Of a stretch of 64,000 nucleotides of DNA, positions 1 through 10,470 are shown in pieces. The stretch's first letter is position 1; each line of letters begins with the position of its first letter. The notes under the pieces are model-generated. The model did not search any database. It was not told the DNA's origin and saw only the letters and a program-made list of their open reading frames with translations. This stretch comes from Lunularia cruciata. Lineage: Eukaryota; Streptophyta; Marchantiopsida; Lunulariales; Lunulariaceae. The stretch covers positions 20,403,001 through 20,467,000 of the forward strand of contig OX419756.1 of NCBI GenBank assembly GCA_948567375.1, read 5' to 3'. The position numbers and the translations under genes were made by a program.

Positions 1-2
1 GG

Positions 3-2645
3 TTCAAATACCTTGTTCATGAACCGTTGGAATGTGGCTGGAGCATTGCAAAGCCCAAAAGGCATGACCTTGAAAGCGTAAGTTCCCCAAGGTGTGGTGA
101 ATGTGGTGAGTTGTTGATGCTCTGGTGCAATCTTTATTTGGTTATATCCACTATAACCATCTCCAAAACTGTACCTCTCATGACCTGCAACCTCCTCCAA
201 GATCTCATCAATGAATGGCAATGGGTAGTAGTCCTTCTTGGTAACAGCATTGAGCTTCTTGTAATCCACACATACCCGAAGCTTGCCATTCTTTTTCTTC
301 ACAATGACAATTGGAGACACCCATTCTGAATTCTCCACCTCAAAGATAAATCCAGCCTCCTTGAGCTTATCAATCTCCTCCTTCACAACCAAAGATATTG
401 GTGGGCTAATGCGACGTTGCTTTTGGCGGATTGGTCTTGCATGTGACTCCACCTCTATCTTGTGCTCCTCCAAGGTGACTTCCTTCAAATCCTTGTAACT
501 AAAAGCAAACACATGGATGAACTTGCGGAAAATCTCCTCAAATCTCACCTTCTCCTCCTTGGTAACATTTGGGCCATACTTGAGGGTAGATAACCTTCTC
601 TCTACCTCCTCAAGTGTCAATGGTGATTTATCTGGGTCCTTCAAAACCTCTGGCTTAGGTGCAAAATCCATAGCACACAAAGGATACACATCTGAATCAG
701 ATTCAGATTCATCCTCCTCCGTGGAAGTCTCCTCTTCCATGCTTGTGTCCACACCTGAAGCTCCTCCTTCAGAATCAGATTCCCAATAATCAGAAGATGG
801 GGTATCTGAATGTGAAGTGTTGGTGGTGTTAGTCACAGGAACAGTGACTCTATGGTTTGATGGCCCAATCCTTAAGTACCCTTTGTGCCATCGATCAGTT
901 GTGCGTGCTGCTCTCAACCATGGCCTCCCAAGAAGTAAGTCATAGCTTGAATCCTTCAAGACTTGGAAAGTCATGAGATTTTGAATTCCCATAACTGAAA
1001 CTACCACCTTATCCATCACTCCTACTGGTCGAACTTGTTGCTTGTTTGCCATGCTCACCACAAATGTTGAAGCTCTTGAGGGTATCATACCCAACTTCTT
1101 CATCAACCTTTCTGACATGGCATTCACTGCTGATCCTCCATCAACCAATGCATCCTTGATGTTGTGACCATTCACTCTCACATCAATCTTGGAGGCATAT
1201 TCACAAGCTTCCCATGGTGCTGGCTTGGCATCCACCACCCCCATTGATATTGGAACTTTTGCCTTCTTCTTCTTCTTGCTCCTTGTAGAACTCAAACCAC
1301 CTCTAAGCTCCTTTCTCAAGGTAGGGTTCAAAGCAATTAATTGGCCCACTGTGATGTTAGCCTTGTGACTACCAACATCCTCCAACACATTGTAGTTCCA
1401 TTGTTGCTTGGAGATCAAGAAGTCCTCCATCCCCAACTTCTTCCTTGGAGTCTTTGTTGTTGATGGTGTTGAGGTGCGAGTGCTCCTAGTAGACATAGGA
1501 GTATCCTTGCTTGAAGTAAATCCTTGAGAAGAGTGAACATCCTCTGCAAAACGAGCTCTCTTCTTCTCTTGTGCCAAAAGCTCCAAATTAGGACCCTTGG
1601 AGTTTGAGCACTCTCCCTTCTCATACTTGCTCTCAACCACATCTATGGATGCTATCCCCTTACCTTTGTTGGGATTAGGAGCCACTTGGGTTTCACTACC
1701 TCCCTCTTTCCCTCTATTGGCTCCCTCATAACCCCTTCCTCCATGGTAAGTGGAATTTGGGCAATTCCTTTGGATATGGCCTCTTCCCCCACAACCAAAA
1801 CAATTTCTATCATTGAAATTGTTGGCTGGTTGGCCTCCTCTATATGGATGGTTTCCATAACTCCTAGGCCCTCTCCCTACATTCTGATCCACCTCTCTCT
1901 TCTCCCATAATTGCACCACATTGATCTTGAGATCCGCAAGTTGTTCTGTGATGGTTTGGAGTGGATCTTTTGGTGGAGGTGCAAGAACTAGAGCAACTAC
2001 TACTTGTGGTGCAACCCTTGTCACCAAAGTATCAGAAGTTCCACCATACTTGTAGCCTTGAGGAGGATGCACAACCTCCTTCACCACCAAATCACTTTCA
2101 TCCCCTTCCAAACTCTCCTCCATACGAATTGCGATCTTGATAGCTTCAACCTTGGAAGAAGGTTTCTCATATCTCACCTTGCTTCTAATTTGTGGTCTCA
2201 ATCCTCCCACAAAATTCTTGGTGAGCATGGCCCCTATGCCAATCATTGTAGTCTCCACATCATCCCCACCCTTCCTCAACACTATGCGAAATCTGGACTC
2301 CAATTTTTCCACTCTTTCCACATAGACTCTCACTTTCTCTCCATCTCCTTGCTTGAGAAATGTAACCTCACTCATCAATCTCTCATAACTCTCATCAGGA
2401 AGAAAGTTCTCAATGAGTGCTGAAGTCAAAGTCTCCCAAGACTCCTCTTCCCCCTCTCTCCTCTCTCTCTTTTGGTATTCTGACTCATACCATGTAAGTG
2501 CTGCATCCTCAAAGAAATCTGGTAATAATGAGGCCCACTCATTCTTCCTCCTCTCATTGTTTCCTATGCAAGCTCTCTTGAAGTCTCTCACAAAGGCCTC
2601 CACATCTTTTCCATCCTTGCCAAAGAAAACCGGAAGTTTCCCCAT
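3..2645 (-). CDS. gag-pol: gag-pol polyprotein of element A, partial, frame fully open
   Basis: The start ATG at 2643-2645 opens the gag (MGKLPVFFGKDG...). Reading all 881 codons down to position 3, I found no in-frame stop. In order the frame holds a Retrotrans_gag-type domain, a CCHC zinc knuckle (CFGCGGRGHIQRNC, near 1790), an aspartic protease with DGG in place of the usual DTG/DSG, an acidic Ser/Glu linker (near 660-790), and the start of reverse transcriptase up to the MPFGLCNAPATFQR motif (near 25-60). At 1029-1031 it keeps the Arg codon that is a stop in element D. The product would be cut by its own protease into capsid, nucleocapsid and enzymes. The LTR, primer site, ORF1 and this frame are all intact here, so it is the least damaged copy; whether its 3' half is intact cannot be seen. 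Confidence 0.92.
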   Translation of the reverse strand, partial: MGKLPVFFGKDGKDVEAFVRDFKRACIGNNERRKNEWASLLPDFFEDAALTWYESEYQKRERREGEEESWETLTSALIENFLPDESYERLMSEVTFLKQGDGEKVRVYVERVEKLESRFRIVLRKGGDDVETTMIGIGAMLTKNFVGGLRPQIRSKVRYEKPSSKVEAIKIAIRMEESLEGDESDLVVKEVVHPPQGYKYGGTSDTLVTRVAPQVVVALVLAPPPKDPLQTITEQLADLKINVVQLWEKREVDQNVGRGPRSYGNHPYRGGQPANNFNDRNCFGCGGRGHIQRNCPNSTYHGGRGYEGANRGKEGGSETQVAPNPNKGKGIASIDVVESKYEKGECSNSKGPNLELLAQEKKRARFAEDVHSSQGFTSSKDTPMSTRSTRTSTPSTTKTPRKKLGMEDFLISKQQWNYNVLEDVGSHKANITVGQLIALNPTLRKELRGGLSSTRSKKKKKAKVPISMGVVDAKPAPWEACEYASKIDVRVNGHNIKDALVDGGSAVNAMSERLMKKLGMIPSRASTFVVSMANKQQVRPVGVMDKVVVSVMGIQNLMTFQVLKDSSYDLLLGRPWLRAARTTDRWHKGYLRIGPSNHRVTVPVTNTTNTSHSDTPSSDYWESDSEGGASGVDTSMEEETSTEEDESESDSDVYPLCAMDFAPKPEVLKDPDKSPLTLEEVERRLSTLKYGPNVTKEEKVRFEEIFRKFIHVFAFSYKDLKEVTLEEHKIEVESHARPIRQKQRRISPPISLVVKEEIDKLKEAGFIFEVENSEWVSPIVIVKKKNGKLRVCVDYKKLNAVTKKDYYPLPFIDEILEEVAGHERYSFGDGYSGYNQIKIAPEHQQLTTFTTPWGTYAFKVMPFGLCNAPATFQRFMNKVFE

Positions 2646-2883
2646 CTTAACCCCTCACTATCTTTCTTTTCTCTCAAATTTTTTTTTTTCCTCTTTTCTT
2701 TTCTCTCACTCTATTACTAATAGAGTATATACATGACTAACACCATCTGCGAATAATCCACTCTAGGGAACACAAAAGGTTCAGGTTGCTCCAAGATTTC
2801 TATAGCAACATCAAATCCTAGAGTGCATATTAATCTAACTCTCATGGATAGTTTATCCATAAGTTGAAAGATTATCTCCATCA
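2646..2883 (-). other. Spacer between ORF1 and gag of element A
   Basis: These 238 bp separate the ORF1 stop from the gag start. The same spacer is 238 bp in element D and 218 bp in element C. It contains a T-rich run on the plus strand (A-rich in the element sense) just before gag. No splice site or ribosome-reinitiation signal is obvious, so how gag is translated downstream of ORF1 is unclear. Confidence 0.6.
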
Positions 2884-3357
2884 CTAATCTTGAGAACTAG
2901 CTGATGAAGGTGGTAGTATTTCTGTAGCTGTACTAAGACTCTCTCCAAGATCCTTCACCAAAGTTTCCAAAAGTGCTTTTACTCCACTACACTCATGTCC
3001 TTTTGGAAGTCCTTCAACTCCACAAACCTCACACAACTCCTTGGTCTTAGATCTTCTCCCTCCCAATCTTGGTGAAGAAGGTCCAACATGCAAACCCAAG
3101 TCAAGTAAGCCTCTCCTTTCCCTCAATCTCTTGCTCTCAAAGGTCAATGGACATGAACTTGCCTTATGTCCCTTCTCTCCACATAGAAAGCACTTAGACT
3201 CACTCTTTCCTCCAAGTGGTGTCGGTTTTTGGATCCTCTCAACACTCTCTTCACATTCTATTGTAAACTCTCTTTTCCTCCAATCCACCCCTACAATCAC
3301 CTCAAACCCTTGGGGAACCTTGCATAATCTCAATTTCCACTCTTGATGACACTCCAT
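2884..3357 (-). CDS. ORF1 of element A, CCHC zinc-knuckle protein
   Basis: This is a complete 157-residue frame between the 5' LTR and gag. It has a classical CCHC knuckle at residues 56-69 (CFLCGEKGHKASSC, spacing C-X2-C-X4-H-X4-C) and a second Cys/His cluster at residues 109-123 (C-X2-C-X8-H-X-C). The stretch before the first knuckle (VIVGVDWRKREF) loosely resembles the segment preceding the knuckle in plant LINE ORF1 proteins with DUF4283/zf-CCHC_4; that similarity is a guess. The tail is Ser-rich. Tat/Ogre-type elements are known to carry an extra ORF upstream of gag with no assigned function, and this one sits in that place. A nucleic-acid-binding role is likely from the knuckle. Equivalent frames occur at 20757-21230 and 41799-42272. 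Confidence 0.8.
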   Translation of the reverse strand: MECHQEWKLRLCKVPQGFEVIVGVDWRKREFTIECEESVERIQKPTPLGGKSESKCFLCGEKGHKASSCPLTFESKRLRERRGLLDLGLHVGPSSPRLGGRRSKTKELCEVCGVEGLPKGHECSGVKALLETLVKDLGESLSTATEILPPSSASSQD

Positions 3358-4193
3358 GTTCCCAAGATGAATCTAAACACTCAAACATGCTTTTTGTTGA
3401 TCTCAAACTTCTCATGCATGAGATCTCCACTCTGCAGAATTGACACTTCCTCACAATGTCACTCAAATCTTCCAACCAATATGTCACAGTCCTCTGAAAT
3501 TTTCTACACTTGATCACAACTCCAGGGCGTCCCTCCCTGCAAAATTTCAGATCTTTTCATCGAGCCATTTGGCCTAGACACCTTTCTATTCAGCACCCAT
3601 ATTTCAGATTTGGTCTGAAAACCACCCCCCTCACTTCAAAAACTCATCACGCCCTGCGCAAAAACGATCTCTCTCTAATTTTTGTGGCAGCAGGTAGGAT
3701 ACAATGCACTGAATTTTCTTGGAAATTTTCAGGACAATTCACTGAAAATTGAAGAAATGGCAGACTCTGTACAATTTTCCAGAGAGCATGCAGTTGCGGG
3801 AGCACTTTACCCTATCAACTTTCAAAAATTCTAGCCCAGTGCGCATAGAAGCTCTCTCAATAATTTCAAGTGTGCTAACTGAAAGATAACCCAAGCTATC
3901 ATGTGTAGAAATCTCAAGTCCAGATCTCAAACTTGAGATTTTGCCCAAAATCACCTTAATCCCCAAAATCTGCAATCCACCTCACACAATCTCTCCAATT
4001 CCTCTCATGTGTACAAGATGTACAAAATCACCTCAAAGACATCATAATGAACTACAGGGTATACAAATGGATCTTGGTTCTCTAACATAAGTTCAGCCCT
4101 CTCCTCTCCTAATGTTCTCTCCAAGTGAGCTCTCATAGCCTCCTTCTGCCTAATGTAGAATTGGACGCGGAACATTATCTTGCCTTCTAGAGA
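3358..4193 (-). other. 5' leader of element A with a short upstream ORF
   Basis: This untranslated leader lies between the primer-binding site and ORF1. A 77-residue frame (4005-4238) begins inside the LTR, crosses the primer site and ends in the leader; its core reads EAMRAHLERTLGEERAEL. The same frame is intact in element D (42920-43153) and broken in element C. A and D are nearly identical throughout, so its survival is not evidence of selection. It may be an upstream ORF or a first exon spliced to ORF1. Confidence 0.5.
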
Positions 4194-4212
4194 GGTCCCG
4201 GCAACGGAACCA
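4194..4212 (-). promoter_or_regulatory. Primer-binding site of element A (tRNA-Asp-like)
   Basis: In the element sense this reads TGGTTCCGTTGCCGGGACC, starting 4 nt after the LTR end. The 3' end of plant tRNA-Asp would pair with TGGCGCCGTTGCCGGGG, so most positions match. tRNA-Asp priming is typical of Athila/Tat elements. The same site is at 43109-43127 in element D, and at 19902-19920 in element C with a further G-to-C change. Confidence 0.75.
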
Positions 4213-4216
4213 AAAA

Positions 4217-4908
4217 TGTGAGCCGGCTTGTCTCTCACTCAGGATGAACCTCTGATGGCTATTATGGTAGCGCACCATGGACTAAGAAGGCAAGGAACCC
4301 CAACTCCATCATACTCCTCCAAGGCTAACACTCCAAGACTCAAGACATTGCTCACTAGAGAACTCAATGAGAGAGAGATAGTTGCAAATGAAAGGATGAT
4401 GAGTACCTCCTCACTCCTTGTTTATATACTTGTGAAATAGTTACGTACCAAAGTTACTAATTACCGTAGTAACTCAAGTTACTAGACTAAAAGTCAAGTA
4501 AAGTCAAAAAGTAGAAAGGAATATCCATTCACATGGGCATATTCCCCTAAGCATGTGGTCTTATCTTGACCCAACCACTAAAGCAAGGATTCCTTCACAT
4601 GGGCTATCCTTGGATTAAAGAAGAATCCAAAACAAAAAGGCTTGCGGGCCCAAGAGTTCTCAACTCTTTCCCCAAAGCCAAACACCTAGGAATAATACCA
4701 AGTCAACACACTAAAATCCAAAATAGTGGTGCTCATCTTTTCTACTTCCTCTAAAGTAAGGTCCCATCTATCTTAGCTATGACTAACTTTAGCTAACCAT
4801 GACTAATATAGAACCATCCTTTATCTCTATATAAATAATATCTCTTAAGTACTTGTAATACCAAGCTAAATATCACAATACCACACACATGCACAAATGG
4901 GTGTTACA
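4217..4908 (-). repeat. 5' LTR of element A
   Basis: This 692-bp LTR in the element sense begins TGTAACACCC and ends GGCTCACA, matching the LTRs of C, D and the solo LTR. A TATA box (TATATAAA) lies at 4421-4428 on the minus strand, placing the transcription start in the last third of the LTR. It ends at 4908 against chromovirus sequence. Confidence 0.93.
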
Positions 4909-7475
4909 GACCAATCTATTGGCTCTCACCAATGGAGTTGGAGGAGTTGTGAACAACACTTGCAGACTTGTTTGAGAAGGACTTCATACAACATAGTACC
5001 TCTCCTTGGAGAACACCGGTACTATATGTTCCAAAGAAGGATGGAGGACTTTGTTTTTGTATTGATTACCGTGGACTCAATAAGCAAACCATGAAGAATG
5101 CATATCCCTTGCCTCGGATTGATGACTTGCTTAATCAACTAAGTGGAGTAGGTTACTTTTCCAAGTTGGATCTTTGTAGCGGCTATTGGCAAATTCCTAT
5201 TGATAGAGAAGATGTGCAAAAGACTACCTTTTGTACAAGGTATGGGCATTTTGAGTGGAGAGTTCTACCTTTCGGACTCAATAATGCTCTAGCAATCTTC
5301 ATGGATCAGATGCATTGGGTGTTGGATGGACTATTGGATTGGTCTATGGTGGTGTTCTTGGATGATATCTTGATTTATAGTAAGACAAATGGAGAACACA
5401 TGAATCATATGTGAGAAGTCCTAAGATGACTACGACAATGGAAATTTTACTGCAAGAAGTCAAAGTGTGCCTTTTTGCAAAATGAGGTTACCTTCTTGGG
5501 TCATAAGATCTCATCAGAGTGGATCAAGATAGAAGAAGAGAAAATCAAGGCCATTATTGATTCGCTTACCCCAAAGAATGCTACAAAAGTACGGGCATTC
5601 AATGGATTGGCCAGTTTTTACCAACGGTTCATCCATTATTATGCTCATGTAGTTGCACCATTGATTGACCTCTTAGGAAAGAACTTGAGTTTCTAGTGGA
5701 CAACCAAGCATGAAGAAGCATTCCAAAAGTTAAAGCATATGATGTCTTCAAGAGCCATTCTTCAACCATATGATCCTCAACTACCTTGTGTGGTTGATTT
5801 TGATGCTTCTAACTTTGCAATTGGAGCCGTGTTGGAACAAGAATTCCCAAATGGACTCCATCCCATTGCCTTTATGTCTCACCGACTCAATACGGCTGAA
5901 TGAAACTACTTTGCTCAAGATTGAGAACAACTTGCAATGGTATATGCTACCAAGGTATGAAGGCATTACCTCTTGGGGAAACAAGTGATCATATGAACTG
6001 ATCACAAACCATTGTTGCAGACCTTACACTTGGACCACATGAAGAATCGACATCATTGATGGGAGGAAAAACTCCAACTATATGACATCAAACTTGAGTA
6101 CAAACTTGAGTACAAACCAGGTCGGTTCCATGTCATCCCTGATGCTTTATCACAATGACCTGATTTGAAGTCTCTTCCTCTCATCACAATGGCAATTTCA
6201 ATGGTGTCAGTTGACTCCAAGGTCCAAAACGAGTTTCTGTCAGCTCTACACCAAGATCCCTTTTTCCAAATGGTACATGGTCTCCTTACGGCATGCGATA
6301 AGGAGAACAACACCTTCTTCATCAAGGAGGGCCTTTTATTCCATGAGGACCAGATCTATGTTTCAATTAAAGGTGATCTTCAAGTTGTGCGCCTTCAAGA
6401 AGCCCATAATTTACCCATCGCTGGTCACATGGGTGTAGACAAGACCTTGGGTACCCTCCAACGTCAATGGTGGTGGCCCAACATGACATGAGATGTTTGA
6501 GAATTTGTCCAATTGTGTGAGAGCTACCAACGTAACAAGGCTTACAACCAAAAGCCAAGTGGACTCCTTCAACCACTCACCATTCCATCCGTTCACTGGG
6601 AGCATGTGCGCTTGGATCTCATCACATCTTTGCCAAAGACAAAAAAAAGGACACACCGCAATCATAGTTTTTGTGGATAATCTTAGTAAGCAAATCCACT
6701 TGGCACCAACCTGTGATACCGTGGATGCTCCAAACTTAGCACAAATCTACTTTGACAATGTCTTCAAGCATCATGGGATGCCACGTCTACTCATCTCTAA
6801 CCGTGATTCTCAATTTATTGGCAAGCACTCTTCCAGATACTTGGCACCAAGCTTGTTTTGTTCATGGCATACCATACTCAAACTGATGGACAAACTGAAC
6901 GTGCAAATTGTACATTGGAGGATATGTTGCATGCCTTTGTCAATGTCCACCATACCAATTGGGATGAATGTCTTGCAGTTGCAGAATTTGCCTACAACAA
7001 TTCAAAACAGGTGAGCACCAGATTTTCTCATTTCTTTCTCAATTTGGGCCAAGATCCACCTATTCCAGATTCTCTTCTTTCTCTCCATCCATCTCAAGTT
7101 CCTCATACTTCCACATTCTTGACCACTATATCCCAATCTTGCCAACAAGCCAAGTCTCACCTCCTTGTTGCTTAAAATCGCCAAAAACAATATGTGGACC
7201 ACCATCATTGTGATCTCACCTTTGAAGTCGGTGATAAAGTCATGCTATCCTCTAGTAACCTCCCTCTCCCACTTGATACCCAAATTTGTAAACTTGCCTC
7301 TAATTGAATAGGACTCTTTGATATCACCCAAATTGTCTCTCTTGTTGCTTATCGACTTGCCTTGCCTTGTCATATGCGTATCCATCCTATCTTTCATGTT
7401 TCCAAGTTGAAACACTTTGTTCCTAAACCCTCTTCCTTTTCCTCTCAAGTCCAACCTCCCTCTCTTCCTATTCCC
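4909..7475 (+). pseudogene. pol: Chromovirus-type Ty3/gypsy pol remnant (RT, RNaseH, integrase)
   Basis: Decayed polymerase of a second Ty3/gypsy family, homologous to the minus-strand copy at 59700-64000. Reverse transcriptase spans about 4960-5690 (PKKDGGLCFCIDYRGLN, VVFLDDILIYSKT). RNaseH spans about 5700-6160. Integrase spans about 6170-7000 and keeps the HHCC start (EAHNLPIAGHMGVDKTL) and the catalytic Glu in QTDGQTERANCTLED. A C-terminal part follows to about 7475, but no chromodomain is visible, so the 3' end looks truncated. Stops and frameshifts (for example near 5412 and 5694) break every domain. Its 5' part was split off by insertion of element A at 4908/4909; comparing the join with 62500-62540 shows which bases were interrupted. 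Confidence 0.88.
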
Positions 7476-8607
7476 AAATTGCTAATTCTTTTCTCTTCTC
7501 TAATTTTCTTCTTTCCCTCTTCTTCTTTCCCTTGAACGCCCTTTCTCTCCCTATCTTCTTTTCTGTCCCCAATCCTCCATTCTTCCTTTCTCTCTTGCAA
7601 TGAGAATGAAATAACTTCTTCACTTTGTCAAATGAGAATGACCTTTCTTAATTGGCTGCACCTTTTAGAGTTGACTTTGATAACCTAGTATTGACCAAAA
7701 ATTAATATGATGGTAAGCAATAGATCATTCTCTTGAGGATACAAATAATAATTGACTAGAACTGAAGAGAAATGTCACAACCTAACAGTTCATTTTTTAT
7801 GTATTTTACCTCTTGGGCAAGAACCATTCTCTTGAGGAAGTACTTCACTTCAGATAAATTCCAAACTAATTTTAAAGGTAATGGTTCACTCAATCCAAAC
7901 CGGGCACTTTAGTTCAAAGATATCAAGTCCAAAGGCTACATACCACTCTTCCTAGAAGGCACAACTCCAAAGGCTTCTTGCATGGGCAGTTAGTCTTTGC
8001 TTTTTGTATCATATGGTACTTCCAACACTACAAATCATTTTTGATCCATCAAGACATTGGTTTAGTCCTTCAAAACCTCAAGGATCACACACTCCAATCA
8101 AGTACAAATGTAAATTTTTCCTTACAATCAAGCACATTTGTTCCTACTACTAATTTCTTCACTCTTTTTGATAAAGAAAACCACCACTACTCTAAATTGA
8201 GGCAACAATGACAAAGATCTCTTATCTCTTTCACTCAATTAAGATGAAGGAAATAAAAGAATCTTTACACTTAGACCACTACCTTTTATAATCTTCCTAC
8301 CCTAAGCCAAATGTATCTAATAGTGGAGGAAATTTGAGAAGCCTCTTAACTCATCCTCACTTCACAATGCTAATCTTATCTCCCTATCCTATCCTATTTA
8401 CTTGCCTATAAATTAATAAGGAACTTATATGTATTAAGGAAGGTAATAATTTCTCCTCAATGACAAATTACAAAATTGAGTTCTTTGGACTTACTACTTT
8501 GAAGAGCTGCAACTCTGACTAACTACAATTACAAAGGACAGTAGACTATTTCCTACTCTAAAGTACAAAGACCTTCTTTCAATCAAGAGTTTTGGACTAA
8601 AAATTTG
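7476..8607. other. No gene seen
   Basis: AT-rich sequence following the chromovirus remnant. A pyrimidine-rich stretch runs to about 7600. Only short frames with no recognisable domain were found, and no LTR of the chromovirus was identified here. Confidence 0.5.
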
Positions 8608-8866
8608 ATTGCAAAGAACTACCTTTGTTTCTAAAATTCCTAATGAGGAGCTTGATCTGCTCCTATAACTGGCTATCTCTAATAGAAAGGTATCACAAAC
8701 TTCAACAAATTTTCTTTCTGAATGCTCCAAATTTCTATTGCAAAGAACTACCCTTTTTGAAACTTCCTAAATAGGAGCTCCATCTGCTCTTATAACCGGT
8801 TATCATTAATAGAAATGTATCAAAAAGTTGAACAAATTTTCTATTTGAATGCTCCCTAACTTAATA
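8608..8866. repeat. Diverged tandem duplication, 129-bp unit
   Basis: Two adjacent copies start with ATTGCAAAGAACTACC at 8608 and 8737. Both continue through CTCC/CTCTTATAAC and end near AATGCTCC. Scattered substitutions mean this is an old duplication. No function is apparent. Confidence 0.8.
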
Positions 8867-8879
8867 GCAAACTAATCCA

Positions 8880-10062
8880 TTACTTCTTCTTGTCCTCCCC
8901 TCTAGCTTCTAGACCTTTAACTTAAGTTCATGTATCTTGGACTTTGTTGTTGTCACTTGTCTTACTTCTTCCATCATCTCCACAAAGTGATCTTGGGCTT
9001 CTTCCAACTGTTTGATGGCCTTCTACTTCTCCTCCTCACACTGTTTGTTCAAATCTCTACTTCTTTCTTCACATCCTCTAGCATTTGGGATCAAATTGAC
9101 TCCTTTTCACTTTCCTTCTTCAACTCTTTGGCTAGGTTCTCCAATTGGGTTGCACTCTCCTTTTGGTAGTTGGACATTGACAATTCTAGAGTCTTAGCAA
9201 TTTCTAGCTTCCCTTAAATACTTACAACTTCTTTCATCTCAAGCTTTAAGTTGGTTATTGTACCCAAGTTGCTTCTATTTTTTTCTAGCCAAAGTGCCTT
9301 TAGTTCTCCTTGTAGTTTCCTAATGTCGTCTTTTTATTGGCTACAATCCACTACAAAGGAAGTGCTCTATCATTTTACATTGTGCTTTGCTTGCATAAGA
9401 TCGTTCACCCTCCTTACTACTTCCTTGTACAAGTTATGGATCTTTGCAATATGTTCCTTGAAGCGGTCCTCCTTCACATTCTAAGTGTAGTTACCTTGTG
9501 AAGTCTTTGAATCAAGGTCATGCAATCTACCACATCAAGACAGAATTGTTGGTATTGAGTCAAGAGTAGTTCCATTAGTAGTTCTTACAAATGAATAACA
9601 AAATGTGCCACTTGTTGCACTAGCTTTTGGGGTTCTTGGACCAATCTTCCTAAAACGTTGGCTTGTACTTCCCTCAGAGGGTATTTGTCTTCTTCTTCTA
9701 CTTCCACTTCTACTTCCAGTTGTTGGTCTTTAGCATCTTATTGATATCTTTGGGCCAAAGTTCTTCTTCTTGTCTCTCTTTGGTGTCCACTTGCTCTTCT
9801 TTGGTGACACTAGCTTCTTGGTCAGGACTTGGAGGTACTTTAAGTTGGTATGATATATTTCACCTAGTCATTGGCTTAGTTCTCTTGGTTTTCACTTTGA
9901 CTTGGGTTTAGATCCTCATCATACTGGATGTAAACTAAACTATCTTGGTTTTTTCATCCTCATATTGCTTCCCTCCCCCAAATCCTACTACATATTCTTG
10001 GAATGTAAAGGATTCTTCTTCTTCTTCTTCTTCTTCTTCTTCTTCTTCTTCTTCTTCTTCTT

Positions 10063-10093
<31 letters not shown>

Positions 10094-10470
10094 TTCTTGG
10101 TCTTGTCTTTGGAATCTTCTTCTTCCAAAGCCTTTTTTTCCTCCACCTCCAAAGTTACATCAATAATCTATGGATTTCTCCTTAGTCTCTTTGTTGGTAT
10201 CTATGACTTCATTGGAGGTATCTTCCTCTTCTTTGCTTTCATATTGGCTACTTCTTCCTTCATTGGCACAAATTTTCCTATTGTTACATACTTTGCATCC
10301 ACTTCTTTGTACTTCTTGATCAACAATTTGCCTTTGGGTTTCAAGGCAAATTACCCCATTGGATGGAATTGTCTTTGGAATTTCTTGTGCTCCTCTCTTG
10401 TTAAAAAGTTCAGACTCATATGGAAATGGATCACAAAGAGAGGCAGGTATGTTGCTCCACAATCTTCCTC
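8880..10470 (-). pseudogene. Decayed coding region with coiled-coil and Glu-rich parts, unidentified
   Basis: On the minus strand, several frames join into protein-like sequence. The first 100-residue piece (10160-10462) contains RQIVDQEVQRSGCKVC and an acidic KEEEDTSNE stretch. The (TTC)26 tract then encodes a Glu run in one minus frame. Further down, 9500-8900 reads as coiled coil (SATQLENLAKELKKESEKES; then KAIKQLEEAQDHFVEMMEEV) broken by stops and frameshifts. The layout (N-terminal part, acidic run, coiled coil) resembles the decayed region at 31880-33844. I do not recognise the family. It could be an ORF of another mobile element or an old host gene. Boundaries are approximate. Confidence 0.45.
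10013..10092. repeat. (TTC)n microsatellite, about 26 units
   Basis: An uninterrupted TTC/GAA run of about 80 bp. It produces artificial poly-Phe and poly-Ser frames on the plus strand, and falls in a Glu-rich part of the decayed minus-strand coding region. Confidence 0.97.

Larger units (their letters stand above)
1..4908 (-). mobile_element. Ty3/gypsy LTR retrotransposon, element A (5' part; 3' part beyond window)
   Basis: The element reads right to left: 5' LTR (4217-4908), primer-binding site, leader, ORF1 (2884-3357), then gag-pol running off the left edge inside reverse transcriptase. It is almost collinear with 38917-43823 of element D. The base pattern after the LTR is GACC (4909-4912), which is the expected target-duplication half; the other half is outside the window. 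The DNA to the right is chromovirus reverse transcriptase, so A inserted into an older retrotransposon. There is no chromodomain in this family, and the DGG protease motif, tRNA-Asp-like primer site and extra ORF1 suggest the Athila/Tat/Ogre branch (inference). Confidence 0.93.

Noticed and set aside
1686-2736. Plus-strand frames opposite gag in elements A and D
   Set aside because: They mirror the real minus-strand gag-pol frame and carry no domain.
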